From assembly GCA_003509805.1 (NCBI GenBank), contig DOMV01000094.1, positions 1 to 6,327 of the forward strand: DNA of 6,327 bases. The letters are read 5' to 3'. The stretch is from Planctomycetaceae bacterium (GTDB lineage Bacteria > Planctomycetota > Planctomycetia > Pirellulales > Thermoguttaceae). How positions within the stretch are numbered: the stretch's first letter is position 1; each line of letters opens with the position of its first letter. Below are positions 1 through 5,131 of this stretch, piece by piece. The position numbers and the translations under genes are program-made. The notes below the pieces were generated by a model, which saw only the letters and a program-made list of their open reading frames with translations, made no database searches and was not told the DNA's origin.

Positions 1-2
1 GG

Positions 3-281
3 AGAATCGAAGCGATCTTAAAGGAACTCCTGTTGCCGCTCGGCGATTTACCGCAGGTCGCCGATGTCCGCGTCCTCGGCGCGATCGGGGTCGTCGAAAT
101 GAAAGAGCCGGTCGAGCAAGCGTCGCTCCAGCGGCGATTTGTCGAATCCGGTGTTTGGCTCCGTCCGTTCGGCAAGCTGATCTATGTCATGCCCCCCTAT
201 GTCATCGGGGAACCTGATTTGCGTACGCTCGGCAGCGCGATGGTGCGCGTGATTGAAAAACGATCCACCGAGCGGGATTAG
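3..281 (+). CDS. bioA: Adenosylmethionine-8-amino-7-oxononanoate aminotransferase (DAPA synthase), C-terminal part
   Basis: The 5' end lies outside the window; 92 codons remain, ending in TAG at 279-281. The enzyme is a PLP-dependent class III aminotransferase of the cytoplasm that moves an amino group from S-adenosylmethionine to KAPA, giving 7,8-diaminopelargonic acid in biotin synthesis. The visible part matches the BioA C-terminus closely: the stretch VADVRVLGAIGVVEM, then FVESGVW followed by RPFGKLIYVMPPY. The Arg of RPFGKLIY corresponds to the residue that contacts the substrate carboxylate in E. coli BioA (Arg391, from memory). The PLP lysine and other active-site residues are upstream, outside the window. 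The reading frame is open and intact to its stop. Class III aminotransferases look alike, but the VRVLGAIGVVE and RPFGKLIY signatures are characteristic of BioA, so I am confident. No other bio gene lies downstream here. Confidence 0.93.
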   Translation, partial: RIEAILKELLLPLGDLPQVADVRVLGAIGVVEMKEPVEQASLQRRFVESGVWLRPFGKLIYVMPPYVIGEPDLRTLGSAMVRVIEKRSTERD

Positions 282-288
282 GCGCGAT

Positions 289-316
289 CCGCCGCGTTCC
301 CTTCCGGCGGTTGTCT
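289..316 (+). terminator. Possible weak intrinsic terminator after bioA
   Basis: A perfect 6-bp GC stem, CCGCCG (289-294) with CGGCGG (305-310), closes a 10-nt loop and starts 8 nt after the bioA stop. The tail is only TTGTCT, so the T-run is poor. Its position suits bioA termination, but it overlaps the start of repeat copy A, so the hairpin could equally belong to that element. Confidence 0.4.
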
Positions 317-466
317 ACCGTAAACGGTATGACAATCCTCCCGCGAACAATCGTCCGCCGCTCGAACGATCCGCGTAAACACGGGCATTCACAAAAGTTG
401 TGGGCGAGTGAGTGCGGCAGGCAGACGTGACCGCATGTCCGTTTTCATCGCGTTTCCCGTATACCT
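308..466 (+). repeat. Dispersed structured repeat, copy A
   Basis: First of three related copies in this window. Over 320-466 it aligns without gaps to copy C (1886-2032, minus strand) at about 105 of 147 positions by hand count. It shares with copy B (from 6192) an upstream extension starting CGGTTG. Blocks common to all copies are CCGCG(A/C)ACAATCG, CTCGAACGA and GCGA(G/T)TGAGT(G/A)C; A and C also share CGTTTTCATCGCGTTTCC (440-457). A long-range helix pairs CAATCGTCC (348-356) with GGGCGAGTG (402-410), 8 of 9 pairs with one A-G mismatch, enclosing 45 nt. A small inner hairpin ACAA/TTGT (391-401) is possible. It occupies most of the gap between bioA and the convergent propeller gene. The frame matching copy C contains a TGA, so it does not encode a protein. 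I do not recognise it as a named family. Confidence 0.8.
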
Positions 467-499
467 CGTACGCCGTGTGCCTTTTCGCCGACCGGGCGA

Positions 500-1873
500 T
501 CAACGTTCCGCGATCCGGTCGAACACGCGTACGAGTTGAAAGACCGGGTCGAAAACGAATACCTGGTCCCCCTGCGGCGAAACGAGGACCGGAGATTGGG
601 ACGCGCCGGGCAACAGGTTTCGCTGGATGTCGCGGCGACCGCGTTCCACGATTCCCTGCGGGAGACGGTCGAGGGTTTCGGAACCGGCAACGACCGTATC
701 CAGCTTGCCGTTCGGTTTGTAAATTTTGATCCGGTTGATCGATTTTTCCACCGTGAGAATGGAGCCGTCCGGCAGGACTTGGATGCCGGTGGGATTGCAG
801 CATCCGCAAAAGCCGACGAAACCGGCCGAGGAGCTGTCCCCCCACGACAAGGAAGGTTCCCAAACACCGTCCCGGGTAAACGCCTCGACGCGATGCCGGC
901 CGGGATTGGCCGCATAAAGCAGCCCCGTTTCGGGGGAAACCGAAACGGAAAGGCTCGGAACGGCAAGGATGACGAAGCCGGGAAAAAGATTGTCCCGCTC
1001 TTCCGATTCGTCCGGGGAATCTTTGTCGGAAAAACGGTTTCGGGAGAACGGTAGACGGCTTTCCGAGGGGGGGGAGCCGATTCGTTTCAGGATGTTGCCG
1101 TTGGCGGCGCACTTGTAAACGACCTTTCCACCCGCGTCGCCGACATAGAGCGCATCCGGCCCCAAGGCGAGCGAGCTGATATTCGGGCTTCCCTCGAACG
1201 GTTTCCAACGCGCAACCAAAACGGCCGTAAGGTCGTCGTTCAGGGTGTACACCTCGATATGGTCCTGAAAGGCGACCAGGAATCGGCCCTGGAACAGGGA
1301 ATCCTTTTCGGAGAGGAGAATCGCCTGCGGAAAACCGGAAACCGGAAACGTGCCGAGCCGTATGCCTTGGGACGAAAAAACGCTGACTTGCCGGTCATAG
1401 CCGATAAAAAGGCGTTTCGACGCATCGGCGCAAAAGCAACTTCCACGTGAAATTCCAACCGAGAAGGCCGCCGTTTGATGATACCCGATCCATTGAACGG
1501 GAATGGAACGAAAACCGGGCTTGCGGTAGGTCGAGGGCGGGAAAAAACGAACGCTCGGCAGGATATTGATCGCCAACACACCCGCGATTCCCGCAACGAG
1601 GGCGACCACCGCAAGAATCGCCACGGAAAAGGGAGATAACCCGGCCGCCCGCAAATATCCCCGCGATTGCTTATCCGGATAACGTTTCACATCGTCTCCG
1701 ACCGCCCGCCAGCGTTCCCGGTCGAAATACGCCTCCGCGTTGTCCGAAAAATCGACGATCCGCTGTTCGGAAGCCGGTTTTTCCTCATCGACCCGGACGG
1801 GATGATCCAGCGTCGTTGCGCGGTGTCCCGTATGATTTTCCGCCGCGTCCTGAATGAGTTCCTTATGGGACAT
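500..1873 (-). CDS. Membrane-anchored NHL-type beta-propeller protein with FCGCCNP motif
   Basis: Predicted 457-residue envelope protein of unknown specific role. Residues 1-80 are hydrophilic and probably cytoplasmic; a basic RGYLR precedes one transmembrane helix at about 82-105 (SPFSVAILAVVALVAG and onward), so the rest should face the periplasm. Residues about 120-457 look like NHL/beta-propeller blades: repeated units such as RLFIGYDRQVSVF, ALYVGDAGGKVV, GLLYAANPGRHRVEAF, and PDGSILTVEK followed by NRIKIYKPNGKL. A cysteine cluster FCGCCNP (355-361) sits before one blade; I remember similar GCCNP propellers in planctomycete-like genomes but cannot name a function. An acidic/polar insert lies near 285-315. 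I chose the ATG at 1873; the frame stays open to a GTG at 1975, but those extra 34 codons coincide with repeat copy C, whose sister copies are non-coding. No clear Shine-Dalgarno sequence precedes either start. Transcription probably begins near 2140. It is convergent with bioA and stops 34 nt from repeat copy A. Confidence 0.8.
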   Translation of the reverse strand: MSHKELIQDAAENHTGHRATTLDHPVRVDEEKPASEQRIVDFSDNAEAYFDRERWRAVGDDVKRYPDKQSRGYLRAAGLSPFSVAILAVVALVAGIAGVLAINILPSVRFFPPSTYRKPGFRSIPVQWIGYHQTAAFSVGISRGSCFCADASKRLFIGYDRQVSVFSSQGIRLGTFPVSGFPQAILLSEKDSLFQGRFLVAFQDHIEVYTLNDDLTAVLVARWKPFEGSPNISSLALGPDALYVGDAGGKVVYKCAANGNILKRIGSPPSESRLPFSRNRFSDKDSPDESEERDNLFPGFVILAVPSLSVSVSPETGLLYAANPGRHRVEAFTRDGVWEPSLSWGDSSSAGFVGFCGCCNPTGIQVLPDGSILTVEKSINRIKIYKPNGKLDTVVAGSETLDRLPQGIVERGRRDIQRNLLPGASQSPVLVSPQGDQVFVFDPVFQLVRVFDRIAER

Positions 1874-1885
1874 GAAACCGGGTGA

Positions 1886-2032
1886 AAATATACTGGAAAC
1901 GCGATGAAAACGAACATTGGGCCAAGTCCGCCTGCCGTACTCAATCGCCTCCGACTTCGGTTTGTATAACGACACAAACGGATCGTTCGAGTGGCAGGCG
2001 ATTGTGCGCGGGAACAGTTTCAGGCCGTTGAC
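1886..2032 (-). repeat. Dispersed structured repeat, copy C, in the leader of the propeller gene
   Basis: Reads on the minus strand from 2032 to 1886 and aligns gaplessly to copy A (320-466) at about 71%. It shares with copy B the block AACGGCCTGAAAC. This copy has the best version of the conserved helix: minus-strand CAATCGCCT (2004-1996) pairs perfectly over 9 bp with AGGCGATTG (1950-1942), enclosing 45 nt. A CCG-AAGT-CGG mini-hairpin lies just inside the 3' arm. The element ends about 12 nt before the ATG of the propeller gene, so it would be transcribed within that gene's 5' leader. It is open in the frame of the gene, which explains the apparent GTG-started N-terminal extension. Substitutions between A and C fall about equally on all three codon positions (14, 15 and 13 by hand count), which argues against coding constraint. 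Confidence 0.8.
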
Positions 2033-2146
2033 GGGATAGATGGTATACGGTGATCGAAGCCGTTTGGGATTTCTGAAATCATGTATCGGAATTCGGTTTC
2101 AAGACGTACTGAAAACCATTGAGGCTTTCCAACTCCCTTCCGCACG

Positions 2147-2175
2147 ATTATAAATGTCGGTACCTGAAATGTCAA
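2147..2175 (-). promoter_or_regulatory. Consensus sigma70 promoter for the propeller gene
   Basis: On the minus strand TTGACA (2175-2170) is followed by exactly 17 nt and then TATAAT (2152-2147), a perfect match to the housekeeping promoter consensus. The expected start of transcription is near 2140. It drives leftward transcription into a leader of about 267 nt that contains repeat copy C and ends at the ATG at 1873. Two direct copies of GACATTT, 15 nt apart, overlap the promoter: one runs from the -35 into the spacer, the other from the spacer into the -10. They could be an operator, though chance is possible. Confidence 0.85.
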
Positions 2176-2213
2176 CTTTTTTTGTGGTTCTCCTCAAAAA
2201 ACAAGTGAAATGA

Positions 2214-2222
2214 TGATATACT
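2214..2222 (+). promoter_or_regulatory. Extended -10 promoter for the secretion ATPase gene
   Basis: TGATATACT on the plus strand fits the extended -10 form TGnTATAAT with one change. No good -35 sits at the usual distance (2194-2199 reads TCAAAA), which extended -10 promoters tolerate. Transcription would start near 2229, giving a leader of about 60 nt that contains a GGGAGG ribosome-binding motif at 2271-2276. It is divergent from the consensus promoter at 2147-2175, so regulation could be shared. Confidence 0.5.
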
Positions 2223-2270
2223 GGAATCCGGTGCCAATTTCACGTTCCCGTTTCCCGAAGCCGACAATTC

Positions 2271-2292
2271 GGGAGGCAAATCGGCGACGGTG
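2271..2292 (+). promoter_or_regulatory. Ribosome-binding site supporting the GTG start at 2290
   Basis: GGGAGG (2271-2276) is the only strong Shine-Dalgarno motif near a gene start in this window. It lies 13 nt before the GTG at 2290, somewhat longer than ideal. No ATG, GTG or TTG occurs in frame between 2209 (just after an in-frame TGA) and 2290. The next in-frame ATG, before LHSDQ, has no ribosome-binding motif, so GTG 2290 is the best choice. Confidence 0.5.
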
Positions 2293-3573
2293 TCGCTCGG
2301 CACGGTATTTTTCAATCGCTCCGATATAACCGGGCTTTTCGACAGAATTTTCGATAAAATGTTGCATTCCGACCAGACGATACGGCAATGGTTTGAAGAA
2401 GCGTGCCATGCTCCCGGCGACGCCGTGGTTGCCGTGATTGATCGGGTCTTGCGCGAAGCCGCGACGCTCGAATGCAGCGACGTCCATTTTCAACCGGGTA
2501 AAGACGGGGTCGAAATCCGTTTTCGACGGGACGGGATGCTCTATCCTCTCGGCCGACTGCCCGACCGACATTCGGCGCAAATCGCGGCGCGCCTCAAGGT
2601 GCTCGCCCACCTGCTGACCTACCAGGTCGACGTCCCTCAGGAAGGCCGGATTCGTGCCGGCCGGATCGAAGGGATATCCCTGGAAATGCGAGTCAGTACG
2701 ACGCCGACGATCTTCGGAGAACGTGTCGTCGTCCGGTTTTTCGCGGTGGAAAACCGTTTCGAACGGCTCGACGATCTCGGATTACCGGAGGATATTCGTT
2801 CGGAACTCGCGAAGGCCATCCGGCGCGACGGCGGCATGATCCTGTTGAGCGGCCCGGCCGGATGTGGAAAAACAACCACGGCTTACGCCCTGTTGCGGGA
2901 GATCATCGCCCGACCGCGGTATGAAGGGACGCTCCGCAGCCTGCTTTCCCTGGAGGACCCGGTCGAGCGGGTCATCGACGGTGTTGCGCAGGTGGAAATC
3001 GATTCCGAGGGCGATATGACGTTGGCTCGAATGTTGAAATATGTCGTCCGACAGGACCCGGAAGTGATCCTGGTCGGAGAAATCCGCGACCGGGAAACTG
3101 CGGAAACGGCGATGCAGGCGGCACTTACAGGCCATTTGATCGTCAGCACCTTGCACGCGGGAAGCGCCGTCGAGGCGGTCGGCCGATTGCTGGAAATCGG
3201 AATCGAACCGTTTACGATCCGAAGTACGCTGCAATGCGTTATCAATCAACGGCTTTTACGCAAACGATGCCCTTGCGCGGCATACGGTATGGAGCATGGT
3301 ACGGAAAAGGAGACCAATACTGATACAGATGCCGATTGCCGGTCCCGAGATTGTCCCGAGTGCGGCAACACCGGATTTTCGGGCCGAGTTCTCATCGCCG
3401 AATCCCTTCCCATGGACCAAAGCGACTTTGTTCGCGCGCTTTTCAGACGGCAGGACACCCCGACGTTGCACCGCCTGGCCGTGGAAAACGGGATGATCGC
3501 ACTCGAAAGCAGGGCTGCCGAATTGGTTGCCGCCGGAATCGTTTCCCGCGCCGACATCGCGCACGCAGGGTAG
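2290..3573 (+). CDS. GspE/PilB-family secretion or pilus assembly ATPase, short form
   Basis: A 427-residue hexameric-type ATPase of the type II secretion / type IV pilus superfamily, which acts at the cytoplasmic face of the inner membrane to drive pseudopilus or pilus assembly. In order: an N2-like region with SDVHFQP and VEIRFRRDGMLY (about 64-85); PQEGRI and MRVSTTPTIFGERVV before the motor; Walker A GPAGCGKTTT (188-197); Asp box SLEDPVE (220-226); Walker B VILVGEIRD (259-267); His box GHLIVSTLHAGS (281-292); and a zinc-type Cys region, CPC (327-329) plus CPECG (355-359), leading into NTGFSGRVLIAES. It lacks the N-terminal MshEN/N1 domain, so it is over 100 residues shorter than typical PilB or GspE. 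The first Cys pair is CxC instead of the usual CxxC. PilT is unlikely because of the Cys region. No pilin, GspF/PilC or secretin gene is adjacent, so the partner machine is unknown. The promoter at 2214-2222 probably serves it. Confidence 0.9.
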   Translation: MSLGTVFFNRSDITGLFDRIFDKMLHSDQTIRQWFEEACHAPGDAVVAVIDRVLREAATLECSDVHFQPGKDGVEIRFRRDGMLYPLGRLPDRHSAQIAARLKVLAHLLTYQVDVPQEGRIRAGRIEGISLEMRVSTTPTIFGERVVVRFFAVENRFERLDDLGLPEDIRSELAKAIRRDGGMILLSGPAGCGKTTTAYALLREIIARPRYEGTLRSLLSLEDPVERVIDGVAQVEIDSEGDMTLARMLKYVVRQDPEVILVGEIRDRETAETAMQAALTGHLIVSTLHAGSAVEAVGRLLEIGIEPFTIRSTLQCVINQRLLRKRCPCAAYGMEHGTEKETNTDTDADCRSRDCPECGNTGFSGRVLIAESLPMDQSDFVRALFRRQDTPTLHRLAVENGMIALESRAAELVAAGIVSRADIAHAG

Positions 3574-3719
3574 GGAAGGATGGGATTGCGTCTTTCCTAT
3601 CCTGTCCCTATCCGATGTGTCCCATTCCCTTTCCTGCCGCTTTTCTATAGACTGTTACCGTGCCGCGCTGTCGTCGCACCGGACACGATTGAAATTTTTC
3701 CCATTTATCCCCCAAGTTC

Positions 3720-4808
3720 ATGTCAAAAGTCGCATTTATTACCGGAATTACGGGCCAGGACGGGGCGTATTTATCGGAACTCCTTCTTGGAAAAGGTTAT
3801 ATCGTCCATGGGATGAAGCGACGAAGTTCGCTTTTCAACACGCATCGCATCGATCATCTTTACCACGATTTGCACGACGCGGATGTCCGTTTTCGGCTGC
3901 ATTACGGGGATTTGACCGATTCGACGAACCTGATTCGTTTGTTGCAGGAAATCCGGCCGGACGAGGTCTACAATCTCGGCGCGATGTCGCACGTCAAGGT
4001 TTCTTTCGAGTCCCCGGAATACACGGCCAATGCCGATGCGCTGGGGACGCTTCGCCTGCTCGAAGCGATCCGGATTCTCGGGCTGGAGAAGACAACCCGG
4101 TTTTACCAGGCATCGACCTCGGAACTGTACGGACTCGTGCGGGAAACCCCGCAATCGGAAAAGACGCCGTTTTATCCGCGCAGCCCGTATGCCGTCGCCA
4201 AGCTCTATGCTTACTGGATCACGGTCAACTACCGGGAAGCCTACGACATGTTCGCTTGCAACGGCATCCTGTTCAACCATGAAAGTCCCCTGCGAGGTGA
4301 GACGTTCGTAACGCGCAAAATCACCCGGGCCGTCGCCCGGATCAAACTGGGGCTCCAGGAAAAGCTGTTCATGGGCAATATCGACTCCAAACGGGATTGG
4401 GGGCATGCCGCCGATTACGTCGAGGGCATGTGGTTGATGTTGCAGCAGGATGCGCCGGATGATTACGTCCTTGCCACCGGCACGACCACGACCGTTCGCG
4501 CGTTCATCGAAGCGGCATTCCGGGAAGCCGATATCGACATCGTCTGGCAAGGAAGCGGGATCGACGAACTGGGTGTCGATGCCCGGACCGGCAAAGCGAT
4601 TGTCGGCATCGATCCCCGGTATTTCCGCCCGACGGAAGTCGATTTGCTTCTCGGTGATCCCGGCAAAGCGAAGGAAAAACTGGGTTGGACCGCCAAACGA
4701 ACGCTCGCCGAATTGGTCAAGGACATGATGCAACACGATCTGGAAGAGGCTCGGCGTGACGAAATGCTGAAACAGAAAGGGTTTAAGACACTCGAATTTC
4801 ATGAATAA
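3720..4808 (+). CDS. gmd: GDP-mannose 4,6-dehydratase
   Basis: A 362-residue cytoplasmic short-chain dehydrogenase/reductase enzyme that converts GDP-D-mannose to GDP-4-dehydro-6-deoxy-D-mannose, the precursor of GDP-L-fucose, GDP-D-rhamnose and related surface sugars. The N-terminal NADP-binding motif TGITGQDG is at 8-15. RRSSLFNTHRIDHLY (34-48), NLGAMSHVKVSFE (85-97), NHESPLRGETFVTRKITRA (186-204) and DSKRDWGHAADYV are family hallmarks. The catalytic set is present: Thr133 and Glu135 in STSELYG, and Tyr157 with Lys161 in YAVAK. Length matches the family (E. coli 373). The ATG gives the expected MSKVAFITG start, though no Shine-Dalgarno sequence precedes it. The upstream gap of 146 nt shows no convincing promoter, so readthrough from the ATPase gene is possible. 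No fucose synthase (fcl), GDP-rhamnose reductase (rmd) or glycosyltransferase lies nearby in the window, so the final sugar cannot be inferred. Confidence 0.97.
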   Translation: MSKVAFITGITGQDGAYLSELLLGKGYIVHGMKRRSSLFNTHRIDHLYHDLHDADVRFRLHYGDLTDSTNLIRLLQEIRPDEVYNLGAMSHVKVSFESPEYTANADALGTLRLLEAIRILGLEKTTRFYQASTSELYGLVRETPQSEKTPFYPRSPYAVAKLYAYWITVNYREAYDMFACNGILFNHESPLRGETFVTRKITRAVARIKLGLQEKLFMGNIDSKRDWGHAADYVEGMWLMLQQDAPDDYVLATGTTTTVRAFIEAAFREADIDIVWQGSGIDELGVDARTGKAIVGIDPRYFRPTEVDLLLGDPGKAKEKLGWTAKRTLAELVKDMMQHDLEEARRDEMLKQKGFKTLEFHE

Positions 4809-4853
4809 CCGACGCATGACCGATGCCGCCGGGCATAAAAAAAACGAACGTGC

Positions 4854-4882
4854 TTGAAAATAGGCCAAAACGCGGTTAGAAT
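4854..4882 (+). promoter_or_regulatory. Sigma70-type promoter downstream of gmd
   Basis: TTGAAA (4854-4859), a 17-nt spacer and TAGAAT (4877-4882) form a near-consensus promoter on the plus strand, each box differing from consensus at one position. Transcription should start around 4886-4891, immediately after a run of six G. It lies 45 nt after the gmd stop and about 240 nt before the HDOD start, so it serves either a separate small RNA or a long HDOD leader. Confidence 0.65.
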
Positions 4883-4888
4883 GGGGGG

Positions 4889-5052
4889 CCTGCCGTGCGG
4901 GTTCTGCCGTGCTCTGCGTAAAAAATGAGCAGATGAACCGAGCCAATGGAGCCCATCAACCAGCCAAGTGCGCCAAGAGGTTTCCGGAGCATGGCGATGA
5001 ACGGCCCCTTTGGCTGCGCGGGTTGACTCCGAAGCCCGGGGTCGCATTTTTT
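4889..5052 (+). ncRNA. Candidate structured small RNA or regulatory leader, about 165 nt
   Basis: The stretch is framed by a good promoter (4854-4882) and a hairpin followed by T6 (5015-5052). By-eye pairing gives a two-part hairpin, GGTTC/GAACC (4900-4904 with 4935-4939) stacked on TGCTC/GAGCA (4910-4914 with 4927-4931) around a 12-nt A-rich loop. Further possible stems are ATGG-agc-CCAT (4945-4955), CGCCA/TGGCG (4971-4975 with 4992-4996), a closing stem CCGT/ACGG (4893-4896 with 5001-5004), and CAGCCAAG/TTTGGCTG (4961-4968 with 5009-5016), which would cross the closing stem as a pseudoknot. I find no SRP (GGAAGGAAGCAG-like), tmRNA or known riboswitch signature. If the terminator leaks, the same RNA becomes the HDOD leader and the terminator an attenuator. 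GC-rich sequence folds easily, so structure alone is weak support. An antisense open frame with a membrane-helix-like segment overlaps it. Confidence 0.4.
5015..5052 (+). terminator. Intrinsic terminator between gmd and the HDOD gene
   Basis: TGCG (5015-5018) pairs with CGCA (5043-5046), and CGGGTT (5019-5024) pairs with AA-GCCCG (5032-5038) including one G-T pair; the GGGT at 5039-5042 is a bulge. TTTTTT (5047-5052) follows directly. This is the best terminator-like structure in the window and would end the transcript from the promoter at 4854-4882 about 80 nt before the HDOD start. Confidence 0.55.
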
Positions 5053-5131
5053 CGCACAGAGCAACATATTTTCCCGTTTTTCCTGTTTCGGAGCAGGCGG
5101 TCCGCTTGATCCCTTTTTTTCTTAGACTTCC

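Noticed and set aside
315..1208. Long minus-strand open frame of 297 codons overlapping the propeller gene
   Set aside because: It lies in another frame of the same strand, is rich in Arg/Pro/Ser and has no recognisable domain; the propeller frame at 500-1873 has a transmembrane helix and clear blades.
1874..1975. GTG-initiated extension of the propeller protein
   Set aside because: It falls within repeat copy C, has no ribosome-binding site, and the sister copies are non-coding.
3527..4282. Plus-strand 251-codon frame spanning the ATPase end and gmd
   Set aside because: It overlaps two well-supported genes in a different frame and shows low-complexity Arg/Pro composition.
3771..4946. Minus-strand open frame of 391 codons antisense to gmd
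   Set aside because: It mirrors gmd, which has a complete set of catalytic motifs on the plus strand; long antisense frames are common in GC-rich genes.
4889..5052. SRP RNA, tmRNA, 6S RNA or a known riboswitch
   Set aside because: The size fits some of these, but I could not find the SRP tip motif, the tmRNA ends, or any riboswitch core; 6S has too little sequence conservation to call by eye.
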